Source: Leishmania donovani
Lineage: Eukaryota; Euglenozoa; Kinetoplastea; Trypanosomatida; Trypanosomatidae
Length of the DNA stretch: 64,000 nucleotides
Direction of reading: 5' to 3'
Assembly: GCF_000227135.1 (NCBI RefSeq)
Contig: NC_018258.1
Location: 5,001 to 69,000 of the forward strand
The notes under the pieces: generated by a model
Database searches by the model: none
What the model was told of the DNA's origin: nothing
What the model saw: only the letters and a program-made list of their open reading frames with translations
Made by a program: the position numbers and the translations under genes
In this document: positions 19,149 through 27,502 of the stretch, piece after piece
Layout: each line of letters starts with the position of its first letter
How positions within the stretch are numbered: the first letter of the stretch is position 1

Positions 19149-19164
19149 ACACACACACACACAC
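19149..19164. repeat. CA dinucleotide repeat
   Basis: Uninterrupted (CA)n in spacer DNA. Confidence 0.9.
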
Positions 19165-19585
19165 GCGCACAAAGGTCACCTGCCAGCACTGCGCAGCGGG
19201 CAGCCAAGAGGCCAGCCCGTCGGCGATACATTAAATCGTGAGTTCCAACGACATTCCAAGAAGTCGAGCCCCACGCGGACACCAGTCTAGGAGAAAAATG
19301 GGGGAAACAAAGAGAGACGCGACGCCCTGCCAATGCCGCTGCGGCCGCACAATGCCGGGTGCACGAGAGAGGGCAGGACAGAGAGGCAGATGCACAGGAG
19401 CAAGGAAAAGCGCGCGAGCACGACTCCAGTGTGTGGCCGACGGCGGTAGCCGTGGGCGCACCCACGGTGAGGACATGCAAACATATAAGAGGCGAAGTGC
19501 CCAGCAAGGAGGAAAGGCACAGCAAATATGACACGGCGATACATGTGTATTTTACATCCAACAGGAACACGCACCAAAGAGGTGG

Positions 19586-21064
19586 TCACAGCTCCATTAC
19601 ATCGCTACGCAGCGCATCCTCGTCCCCTGCGAACGCCAGCACCGCCTGCTGAAGCCGTCGCAGCTTCGTGTCGAAATAGGTCTGGATCCACACCTGCGCC
19701 TTGTCGGCGAGCTGCGTGAGGGGCTGACGTGACACGGAGTCGATGACGTAGCACATGTGGGCCGAAGCTGTTGATTCTTGAACCTTGGCGGGGAGGCGCA
19801 GAGTGCGCATGAGATCGACGACGCCGTTCTCCGTCAGCGCGTCCGCCGCATCTGTCGGGATCTCCATGTTATAGGGCTCTGCGCGGCGGGTAAGGAAGTG
19901 GTTGCGGGCGTGGTAAAAGAGATCTTCGAACAGGCAGCACATCGATTTCTTCTCGAGAAGAATGCGGTCGCGAGTCTCGACCGCCAGAGATGGCAGGCCA
20001 CTCCAGTCGAAGGCATCGGCGGCAGCGCCGGAGCTCGCACGGCCCTCCTGCTGACCGTCTGCGCTAGAGGATGAGGGCTTGTCACCTTGCGCGGCCGCCT
20101 CGCTGTAGGCCGCCCCGCGGCATCCCATCCGTTTCATGTACGTTTCGTAAAACATCTCATCGTTTGTGAGCCGGAGGTATGCCTCGTCAGCGCTGCGCAG
20201 CAGCTCCTCCTCGTCGAAGGCGTTGTCGGCCATCGACGGCTCACCGAAGTTGGTGATGAGGTTGACGGGCATCTCGCTTGGCGTGTTGCGGTCCGACACG
20301 CGCAGCGACCCGCACCACAGCAGCCACAGCCGGTCGCGCTGGTCACCCTTGAAGTAGAGCACCATCCGCGTGATGTACTTGTGTTCGGTGTAGTAGAAGT
20401 GCTGAACGATGTTGCCGCACAGCTGCTTCACCTCTATCGCAATGTTGCCAGACACGCTGCCCTCATCGCTTAGAAAGGTGGGGCCGTCGTAGGTGACAGT
20501 GATGGAGAAGGGGTCGCGCTCAGCTCTCTTGCGGTCGAAGATGCGGTACTTGTTCGTGCGGCGCTGTACCATGCAGACGCGCGGGCTCCACACGACCTTG
20601 ATGACACTGTTCTGATACCCCTTCGGAAGGATAAACTTCTGCAGAATGCCATCCGGCTTGACCTTGCGTGCAAGGAAGGCGGCCAGCGTGTCGCGGGTGA
20701 ACACCTCGACGAGTGTGTTGACCTCCGTCTCACCGTCGTCGGTTGTCTGCTCCGTTGTGCAGAGGTAGGTGGCGGCGATGGGGGAGCCATCGCAGAGGTC
20801 TTGTGTAAAGCCATGCTCGATGGTGTTGGCGTCGAGGTCCTTGCCTTGCTTGCGCACCACCTCCTTCGCCTTCATGTCCGTTGTGTACCAGCCGCGTGGA
20901 AAGTTGTGCTCAAACACGACCGTGTCCGGAATGCGAATCCCGCGGCACGCCTTCATCGTCTTTGGGTTGCGCTTTGCCAGAATGTTGTACAGCCCGGCGA
21001 CGATGTCGTCCCCCTCGAGGGGGTGGTTCTTCATCCACGTATGGTCCCTGTGTGCGCGCGACAT
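19586..21064 (-). CDS. Protein of unknown function, 492 residues
   Basis: Not recognised. The minus-strand ATG at 21062-21064 begins MSRAHRDHTWMKNHPLEGDD; the frame is open 154 codons further upstream, but that part is low-complexity leader sequence. Residues 1-290 look like a folded, beta-rich globular domain with many aromatics (for example RIPDTVVFEHNFPRGWY, YQNSVIKVVWSPRVCMVQRR and MVLYFKGDQRDRLWLLWC). An Asp/Glu-rich helix (DEEELLRSADEAYLRL) and a Ser/Gln/Ala-rich linker at about 335-365 follow. A helical C-terminal part ends in DEDALRSDVMEL. No signal peptide or membrane segment is seen. The pattern of conserved-looking hydrophobic strands argues for a real conserved protein. No function is proposed. 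Confidence 0.85.
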   Translation of the reverse strand: MSRAHRDHTWMKNHPLEGDDIVAGLYNILAKRNPKTMKACRGIRIPDTVVFEHNFPRGWYTTDMKAKEVVRKQGKDLDANTIEHGFTQDLCDGSPIAATYLCTTEQTTDDGETEVNTLVEVFTRDTLAAFLARKVKPDGILQKFILPKGYQNSVIKVVWSPRVCMVQRRTNKYRIFDRKRAERDPFSITVTYDGPTFLSDEGSVSGNIAIEVKQLCGNIVQHFYYTEHKYITRMVLYFKGDQRDRLWLLWCGSLRVSDRNTPSEMPVNLITNFGEPSMADNAFDEEELLRSADEAYLRLTNDEMFYETYMKRMGCRGAAYSEAAAQGDKPSSSSADGQQEGRASSGAAADAFDWSGLPSLAVETRDRILLEKKSMCCLFEDLFYHARNHFLTRRAEPYNMEIPTDAADALTENGVVDLMRTLRLPAKVQESTASAHMCYVIDSVSRQPLTQLADKAQVWIQTYFDTKLRRLQQAVLAFAGDEDALRSDVMEL

Positions 21065-21586
21065 CCTACTAGGGGAGCGTGAGCCGGAAGGGTAACCAGA
21101 GTCGCGGAGGAGGAGAAAGGTGCCCTGAAAGAGAACGGGGCAGGTCAGGGCAGCGCCGACACCGCTGTCGCGCTTGCTGTGTTGTGCTGTGCGGACTGCC
21201 TCGTGTGTCGCCACAGCGAGTCGAGGACGAATGAAGAGAATGCGCAGAGACAGGCGCGGAAAACGAAGCGGGAAAAGCAAGGAGGACAGGATCACAAGAG
21301 ATGTGGGTGAAGGTCGAGGAGCGCGGACAGGGATGGGTGGGTGGATGGCACGCCCGGGGGGATAAGGGCGAGATCGCTGAAGGTGGAGTAGGCTCTCACT
21401 GGAAGGCCATGAGTGCAACGACGATGGCATTGTGCACGCAGCGTGCAGTGCCGAGGTTCTGGAGTGGAGGGGGAAGGATGGCTCGGTTGAGAATGGCGAA
21501 AAACGCACAGGAAATGTCTCCAACACAACGGAGGCAACACCATCACCACGGGCGATGATGCACGAATGCGTGGGCAGCGCCCCAAT
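21065..21586. other. Spacer upstream of the 492-residue gene
   Basis: No gene seen. A purine-rich plus-strand stretch at 21090-21130 gives a candidate splice tract close to the ATG at 21064; the remainder would be the Kae1 mRNA 3' UTR. Confidence 0.55.
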
Positions 21587-22681
21587 TCAATCGCGCCACG
21601 CGACGTAAACTTCATCGGTGCGAAAGCGCTGCGTGATAGTCGCCTCTGCCATGGTCGTGAAGGACCCACTCAGATACTGGAGCAGCCCGGCGTACGCGAT
21701 CATGCAGCCATTGTCGATGCAGTATCGCTGATCCATGTCGAAGCAGCGACCCCCACGCTCTGCCGCCATCAGCTGCATCATCTCCTGCAGGCGCTTGTTG
21801 CAGCCCACCCCGCCGACAATGAGCACGTCAGATGCTTTGATTTGCGACATGGCGCGCTCCGTCACTTCGACTAGCATGGCGAAGATCGTCTCCTGCAGGG
21901 AGAAGCAGATGTCGTCCGTGTTGAAGGTCTCGCCGGGCGGCACCGGCGTGCTCGCCAGGGACGGTGCCGCCTTGCGCCGCTTTTTGGACACCTCGCAAAC
22001 ACCCGGGTCAGTGAATTGAGGGTGGTGCACAAGCTGTTCGATGTAGGAGAGGATGCCGGTGAATGACATGTCCATTCCCTTCACCGTGTAGGGCAAGCGG
22101 ATGTAGCACTTGCCCTTCTTGGCCTTCTGTTCAATATTGTAGCCCGGTGCCGGGTCGTTTGAGATGTCGAGGAGGCGGGCAACACGGTCCAGGCAGTTGC
22201 CCACGGCAATGTCGATCGTCTCACCGAAAATGCGGTAGCGGTGATCAGCGTAGGCGATGACTTGCGTGTTGCCCCCGCTGACGTACAGCACCACAGGGTT
22301 TTCGCTCTTCGTGACGACGCGGCCCATCTCAATGTGCCCGACGCAGTGGTTGACACCCACCAGCGGCTTCCCCCACAGGAGGGACAGTGTTTTGGCCACG
22401 GTGCAGCCGACAGTGAGCGGCGCGCCCATGCCAGGGCCCTTGGTGTACGAGATGATATCGATGTCGGCCGGAGTCACCGCGGCATCGTGCATGGCTCGCT
22501 GTACGACTTGCAGCACGTGCTGGGAGTGATGAATGGCCGTCTCGCGCGGCAGGAACCCGGTCCCAGGTGGGGTGATGTAGGTTTCGCGTACGTTAGAGAG
22601 CACCGTACCGCTCTGGTCCACCACCCCCACACCGATCTTATTGGCGCTTCCCTCGATCCCGAGGGACAGTGTGCGCTTCAT
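21587..22681 (-). CDS. KAE1: Kae1/OSGEP, tRNA N6-threonylcarbamoyladenosine synthase subunit
   Basis: A 364-residue ASKHA-fold protein, the catalytic subunit of the KEOPS complex. It transfers threonylcarbamoyl from threonylcarbamoyl-AMP to A37 of ANN-decoding tRNAs. The N-terminus MKRTLSLGIEGSANKIGVGV, the GPGMGAPL loop, the metal-binding NHCVGHIEMG (H112, H116) and the strands LYVSGGNTQV and CIDNGCMIAYAG are all as expected. An insertion of about 30 residues with a basic cluster (KKRRKAAPSLAS) is present at about 240-270 and probably forms a surface loop. The lack of an organellar presequence suggests the cytosolic/nuclear KEOPS form rather than mitochondrial Qri7. The ATG at 22679-22681 is chosen; three extra codons upstream lack ATG. 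Confidence 0.95.
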   Translation of the reverse strand: MKRTLSLGIEGSANKIGVGVVDQSGTVLSNVRETYITPPGTGFLPRETAIHHSQHVLQVVQRAMHDAAVTPADIDIISYTKGPGMGAPLTVGCTVAKTLSLLWGKPLVGVNHCVGHIEMGRVVTKSENPVVLYVSGGNTQVIAYADHRYRIFGETIDIAVGNCLDRVARLLDISNDPAPGYNIEQKAKKGKCYIRLPYTVKGMDMSFTGILSYIEQLVHHPQFTDPGVCEVSKKRRKAAPSLASTPVPPGETFNTDDICFSLQETIFAMLVEVTERAMSQIKASDVLIVGGVGCNKRLQEMMQLMAAERGGRCFDMDQRYCIDNGCMIAYAGLLQYLSGSFTTMAEATITQRFRTDEVYVAWRD

Positions 22682-22990
22682 CGGTAACAAGTCACGGCGA
22701 GAGTGCCGAGCTGAGGCACAGGCACGCCACAGAAGCAGAAGAGGGAGGAAGGAGGGGGGGGGACGGGGTGGCAGAGGAGGAGAAAAGGCGCAAGAAATCG
22801 CTGAGACCCCCGGGCCTTCTACGTGCAGAGGGGGGCTCGGCGTGGAGGAGTGTGTGCGCGGCGCCGGCTGGGGTGGGGGTGTGGGGAGATGGTTTGTTCA
22901 TCTCCTTTTGCTGTTTTTGATGTCTGTGTGGCTGTAGTGTTACACCTTTGTGCGGAGACACAACGCACAGGAGCGCCCCGATGGCGCGTA
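22682..22990. other. Short spacer
   Basis: No gene seen. The purine-rich plus strand at 22735-22800, including a G9 run at 22754-22762, provides polypyrimidine tract for Kae1 trans-splicing. Confidence 0.6.
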
Positions 22991-23242
22991 TTACTTGGTC
23001 ATACCGAGTTCGTTACGTGCCATGGCGCCCATCAGCTTGCGCTTCGCCGCGTACGCATTCTGCCGCTCCACGTGCCACTTGCGCCGGCGAATGGAGGTGG
23101 AGGCAGGCGAGTACAAGGCGGTGGCTCTCTGATAGGCGGTGGCGTCGTGCTCGTTACGAGCTGCGAAGGCCGCACCATACGCGATGCCGCCCGCGTATAG
23201 CTGCCGCTGCAGCTGACGGCGAGCGATTGCCAGACGGAGCAT
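22991..23242 (-). CDS. Small basic protein of unknown function, 83 residues
   Basis: Begins at the ATG at 23240-23242 (MLRLAIARRQLQRQLYAGG); the stop is at 22991-22993. It is Ala/Arg/Tyr-rich with the composition of an amphipathic helical protein (AIARRQLQRQ, ERQNAYAAKRKLMGAMARNE). The first 20 residues lack acidic residues and could act as a mitochondrial presequence. The frame is open for another 27 codons upstream, giving 110 residues. The translation looks protein-like and third-position GC is high, so it is probably real, but there is no recognisable family. Confidence 0.6.
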   Translation of the reverse strand: MLRLAIARRQLQRQLYAGGIAYGAAFAARNEHDATAYQRATALYSPASTSIRRRKWHVERQNAYAAKRKLMGAMARNELGMTK

Positions 23243-23830
23243 GAAAGTGATGGTTGCTGATCCTTGTTGAGGCGGAGCCGCCGGCACTACGGAGGTGACG
23301 TGCCCCAGCCGTGCGTTCTGCACCGAGCCTGGTGAGTGGAGAGACTAGATGAGAGGAAGAGAGATGGAAACGACTGATGATGATGACAGTGCTAGCGTGC
23401 ACAAAGAACCACAACCTGGGGTAATACTTTTCAGGGAAGGCGGGACGCATGCTGGCAGAGAAACCGCCGTAGCCCTGCCTCCGTCCCTTCTGTACACATG
23501 GCCGAACATACAAATGACGAGTCTGCGTAGCTCACAGAGAGGAGCTGCCGCAACGTTTGCGCTTCCACGTACCGCACAGCCGCTCCGCCGGCTGAAAGTC
23601 GAGCAGCCTCCGCGGGCGGCGGCGCATCGACGATGAGCAGGATGATCTGCTGTTGTGGAGGTCGTGCGGAGCACAGCGAGGCCTTCTATTGTCGAGATTC
23701 GGAAAAGGAGGAAGAAAAGAAGGATGCACCCGTCAGCAATGCGCCAAGGCGTTACAGCGACGGCACCGCCAGCAGCAAGACAGACGCACTTGCTCACGCA
23801 CCCATGTGGTGCACGAGGGCCGAACCCTCC
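23243..23830. other. Spacer upstream of the small basic gene
   Basis: No gene recognised. It includes purine-rich plus-strand patches at 23345-23375 and 23695-23730; open frames on both strands translate to unconvincing sequence. Confidence 0.5.
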
Positions 23831-26188
23831 CTAAAAGAGGTACTGCACCGCTTCCGGCTCGATGATTTCATGACGCTTGTGCACGAGCATGAGCGCTGCT
23901 GACACGGCCAAGAAGGGCACAATGAGTGTGTACTTGATGGCCGCCATAAAGTGCATATTGAAGCTGAGGGAGATGGAGTCCGTGAAGGACTGCCCGTTCG
24001 GTAGCGTGAGGGCCACGTTCAATGACGAGTACATCCTCTCCAGCGGTGCACGCACCTTCACAATGTGCGTGCCTGGTTTGTGGAAGCGCTCACGGTAGAG
24101 GCGGATGCGGGTGCCGACGGTGATCTCGACGGTGTAGCTGCGTTTGGGAGAGACCGGTCGGGAGTCGTAGATGGTGAACTCAACGTTGAACGTGTCGCCT
24201 TGAATGTCGCGGAAGGTGCGGAAGTTGGGCGATATGGCGATGCCGATGTAGTTCCCACTAGCACTGAAGCCATTGACCCCCTTGGTTTTGCTGGGCCAGG
24301 CGTTCATGGCGGTGTACGGTGTGGACGTCTGGAAAACATAGACGCCACCTTTGATGGTGGTCACGACGAGATCCATCTGCCCGTTGCCCAGGACGTCGTC
24401 CGCAAGCACCATGGACGAGGACTTCTCGTCGATGTCGATCGTCTGGACACAGCCGGAGGAGCCGCGCAGAAGGTACACGCGGCCGTTGTGCGACGGCACT
24501 ACGATATCGAGGTCGTTGCTATACAGCATGCCGTTGAGGTTCAGCAGCAGCGCCGGTGCCACAATAGAACCGCCTGTCACAATCGGGAAGGACGGGAGCA
24601 CCGCGCCGTCGGTGCCGCGCAGGGCGTAGATGAGACCTGAGGTGGTGCCAAAGACGATGTCCACGACGCCATCGCCGTCGACGTCGCCGAAGGTGAGACG
24701 GTCGGCCACGCCGCCGATGACGTCTTTCTCCAACGTGACAGAGCCAGAGGCATTGTAGCACCGCACCTTGCCCTCCGTGTCACCGATGCAGATGTCAAGG
24801 GTGCCGTCGCCTGTGATGTCCTCCGCTGTAGGGCTAGCGGAGAGGGGCCCGAGCAGCACCGGCCACCCATCCAAGGTGTTCCCATCCGCGGTGAAGCCAA
24901 ACACGAAGCCGAGAGAGGTGCTGACAAACACCTCCATGGAGCGGTCCTCGTCGGCGTTGATGACGAGCGGGGTGCTCAGGGCGTAGGCGGCGTTGGTGCT
25001 GTTCTTGGTAGAGGCGTGCAGCAAGCGAGCCCATCGCGTTTCGCCTGTGACAAGGTTAAGGCACACGACCGCCGTGGCGACGAAGTCGTGAGGGTCAACT
25101 CCGCCGGCGAACCGCTCCGGCTGCTCCGCGATAACGTCTTCGCCGAAGAAGTAGCTGACATGCAGAATGACGTCCAAGTCGCCGTTCTGGTCCACATCGG
25201 TTACGACCGGGGTGGAGAGGATGTGCGCATCTACCTTGATCTCATCCTCACCGAAGGCGATGCTCGTTGCCTGCCGCAGATTGCGGCCCTCGAAGGTTGC
25301 CTCGTCAGCGCTGGTAGCCCGCTTCGCCGTCTGGTAAAGCTCTGGATGAAAGAGAAGATCGAGAGAGGCGCGCGCCTCCGGACTGAGGTGGCTGTTTGGT
25401 CCCACCTCCACCTCCGCCTTCTCCCATGGCAGCTCCATCTCGTCGTCATCAATGTCCAATGCGTCATCGCCGTTCCACTGGTCCGGCTTGTCCTCGGTCG
25501 CGCGCAACTCCGCGCCCTTTGGATGAGTGTCATATTCAACGCTTTTCACAGCCGCCGCCGTCGGGGCGTGGTGTCGTTGAACGATGGAACTGCGACGCCG
25601 CTGATCCAGTACCTCCGTGGAGGTGAGTGTCAGGTCGTCCATGCGGCGCGCTTTCAAGATGTCCTCGAGAACGGTTCCAGTTTTCAGCGGTGTGCCGGGG
25701 CGCACGGTGGCCGCTTGCTGAGGTGGCAGGTTGTCCTTCACCCAGTTCCTCTTCATGGCCAGCGGAGGCACCTGCAGGTAGCCCTGAACCTTGCCATCCT
25801 GGCCGAATACGACGAGCTCCCCGCTGTACAGTGCAACCAGCCAGTCAACCTGACCATCGCCGTTGAGGTCGACGGGAAGCGGGCTCGCGTACGTTTTCAT
25901 GCGGGGATGCATGAACGGAAAGCCCGGGATGTCTTCCCCGGTGGGGCCGTCCAGTGCCTCCAGGAACTGAGAGAAGGTGGGGATGAGCACTTCCTTGTGG
26001 CCGTCGTGCGCCAAATCCACGATGCGCGGCGTGGCGTATACACTGCTGCCCACATGCGCTGACCAGCCGAGATCTATGCTAGGGTAGCACTGACTCGTAC
26101 TGTTTGGGACGAGCTGCTCTACATCCTGGGCCCTGGACACCGCGATGAAGAACAGCGCGCACAGCGCGAGAGAGAAGGGCGCGATCAT
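23831..26188 (-). CDS. FG-GAP repeat type I membrane protein, DEX1-like
   Basis: A 785-residue protein. A signal peptide (MIAPFSLALCALFFIAVSRA) starts at the ATG at 26186-26188, which is why this start is chosen over a longer non-ATG frame. The large lumenal part contains integrin-alpha-type FG-GAP/VCBS beta-propeller blades with calcium-loop motifs: DLNGDGQVD, DVDQNGDLD, DITGDGTLD and DVDGDGVVD. A polar insertion (about 150-290) separates the first blade from the rest. A beta-rich region and a C-terminal membrane helix at about 752-773 (KYTLIVPFLAVSAALMLVH), with a short cytosolic tail, complete it. Architecture and length resemble plant DEX1, an endomembrane/surface calcium-binding protein. 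A role in the secretory pathway or at the surface is inferred. Confidence 0.85.
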   Translation of the reverse strand: MIAPFSLALCALFFIAVSRAQDVEQLVPNSTSQCYPSIDLGWSAHVGSSVYATPRIVDLAHDGHKEVLIPTFSQFLEALDGPTGEDIPGFPFMHPRMKTYASPLPVDLNGDGQVDWLVALYSGELVVFGQDGKVQGYLQVPPLAMKRNWVKDNLPPQQAATVRPGTPLKTGTVLEDILKARRMDDLTLTSTEVLDQRRRSSIVQRHHAPTAAAVKSVEYDTHPKGAELRATEDKPDQWNGDDALDIDDDEMELPWEKAEVEVGPNSHLSPEARASLDLLFHPELYQTAKRATSADEATFEGRNLRQATSIAFGEDEIKVDAHILSTPVVTDVDQNGDLDVILHVSYFFGEDVIAEQPERFAGGVDPHDFVATAVVCLNLVTGETRWARLLHASTKNSTNAAYALSTPLVINADEDRSMEVFVSTSLGFVFGFTADGNTLDGWPVLLGPLSASPTAEDITGDGTLDICIGDTEGKVRCYNASGSVTLEKDVIGGVADRLTFGDVDGDGVVDIVFGTTSGLIYALRGTDGAVLPSFPIVTGGSIVAPALLLNLNGMLYSNDLDIVVPSHNGRVYLLRGSSGCVQTIDIDEKSSSMVLADDVLGNGQMDLVVTTIKGGVYVFQTSTPYTAMNAWPSKTKGVNGFSASGNYIGIAISPNFRTFRDIQGDTFNVEFTIYDSRPVSPKRSYTVEITVGTRIRLYRERFHKPGTHIVKVRAPLERMYSSLNVALTLPNGQSFTDSISLSFNMHFMAAIKYTLIVPFLAVSAALMLVHKRHEIIEPEAVQYLF

Positions 26189-26619
26189 CGCCCTGCAGCG
26201 CACCGCTGGAGAGACGCGGCACGGGTTCAGCAAAGGGAACTATGAAAAAGATGAAGAAAGAAGGAGTAGGCGCGTGCGTAGGATGAGCTCTCGTCAACGA
26301 TATGCGCTAGGGCTGTTCGCAAGAACGGAGTGGGATGTTGAGCCGAAAGTGAGAGAAAAGAGAGAGGGGGGGGGTAGGAGGCGTGGTTTGCGGTCGTGGA
26401 GCGGAACGATCGCCCACTGCGGGCGGCCACACCCACAACGAAGGGAGAGAGGAGCGTGGCAGAGAAGGCTGCATCATCTGCTGCGATGTCGTTGCGTGAA
26501 CAGGTTCGTATGCGCTGCGGCAAGGAAAGAAAAGAGGCGGTACACTAGAAAGGAGCGCTCAGCAGCACAGAAAGGAGGAGGCAGAGGCAAAGCCCAGCAG
26601 AGAGGGCGCATTCCGTTGC
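26189..26619. other. Spacer upstream of the FG-GAP gene
   Basis: No gene seen. A purine-rich plus-strand tract at 26350-26380 with a G9 run (26366-26374) is the likely polypyrimidine splice signal. Confidence 0.6.
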
Positions 26620-27003
26620 CTACAACTTTCGCTCCTTCAAGTGCGCAAACTGCGGCGTGGGTGTGGCCTTGGCCCGCACCTCTGCCGGAATCAGCCTTCC
26701 CTGGCCAACGGAGGGGAGCTCGCCGGCACTCATGCCTTTCAGGTACGGTACCGCGTACGTCCCCAGCCAGGACCAGAACATCATAAAAGCAAGGAAGAGT
26801 TTCCATGGGTACACACGGAGCTGGTCGAGCCTCTGACGCCACGGCAGGGTGCGGTTGTGCCGGATGCGCTGGCGGTCCTTCTGCAACGCGTGGAACAGAT
26901 CAAAGCGGTCTTTGCCCTTCTTGCAGCTACTCGTGGCGTGTATCGTCGATCGGCGCGGCGCCGCCGGTGGCTTCGCGAGCAGCAGGCCGAGGCACCGCAG
27001 CAT
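26620..27003 (-). CDS. Small one-TM protein, probably mitochondrial, 127 residues
   Basis: The ATG at 27001-27003 begins MLRCLGLLLAKPPAAPRRST, a basic, hydroxylated leader typical of mitochondrial presequences. A basic stretch with W/R pairs (LPWRQRLDQLRVYPWK) leads into a membrane helix at about 69-86 (LFLAFMMFWSWLGTYAVPY). A proline-containing tail ending in HLKERKL follows. The family was not recognised. The layout (basic matrix part, one span, short tail) suits a small inner-membrane or respiratory-complex subunit, comparable to the 133-residue protein at 12856-13257. Confidence 0.78.
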   Translation of the reverse strand: MLRCLGLLLAKPPAAPRRSTIHATSSCKKGKDRFDLFHALQKDRQRIRHNRTLPWRQRLDQLRVYPWKLFLAFMMFWSWLGTYAVPYLKGMSAGELPSVGQGRLIPAEVRAKATPTPQFAHLKERKL

Positions 27004-27502
27004 GCCGATTCAAGTCCGATGCGCGTGCGGTGTGAATGCGCAATATGCAACCCCGCACGTCTTCCGTCTCCTCGTCACGGCTGTTCCCGTATGAAGACGT
27101 GAATGCGTGTATGTGTGTGTTTAGAGATGTCAGGTGGAGAGGAAGGAGAAGGATGTTGAGGTGGAGGGGACGAGTAAGGATAGGCGCCAAAGGGCGGTAT
27201 GTCTCATGTCGGTCGCTTTCGTCAACGTACCCGTGCGGATATCGCGGGTCAACTCACACGGGTGCACATCCCTCCCTCTGACGGCAGAGCGCACGAGTGG
27301 GCCCCACAGCGCGTCACAGTCTCAGTACGGCAGCGGTTGTACTCAATGAGGAGATGCGGCTCACATGGCAGCCACCAAAAAGCTCACCGTGGCGCGCTAA
27401 AGCAGCAACACACGAAAGCCGAAAAAAGAGTAGACGCCCCCTCCTCCATCCCAGCCATGACAACGCGCGAGGAAACCACGCGCCCGCGCCACTTTTGGAC
27501 CG
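27004..27502. other. Spacer
   Basis: No gene seen. The purine-rich plus-strand segment at 27130-27185 is a candidate polypyrimidine tract for the 127-residue protein; the rest would be the 3' UTR of the coiled-coil gene. Confidence 0.55.

Larger units (their letters stand above)
18877..19585. other. Spacer between an unknown gene and the CCCH/RGG gene
   Basis: No gene seen. It holds the CCCH/RGG leader and the presumed 3' UTR of the 492-residue protein's mRNA, with a CA repeat at 19149-19164. Confidence 0.55.

Noticed and set aside
23345..23797. A 150-codon minus-strand frame upstream of the small basic gene
   Set aside because: The translation is compositionally odd (Ser/Cys/Leu runs from purine-rich DNA), with no consistent third-position bias.
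25016..26062. A 348-codon plus-strand open frame
   Set aside because: Antisense to the FG-GAP protein gene, with no independent coding signature.
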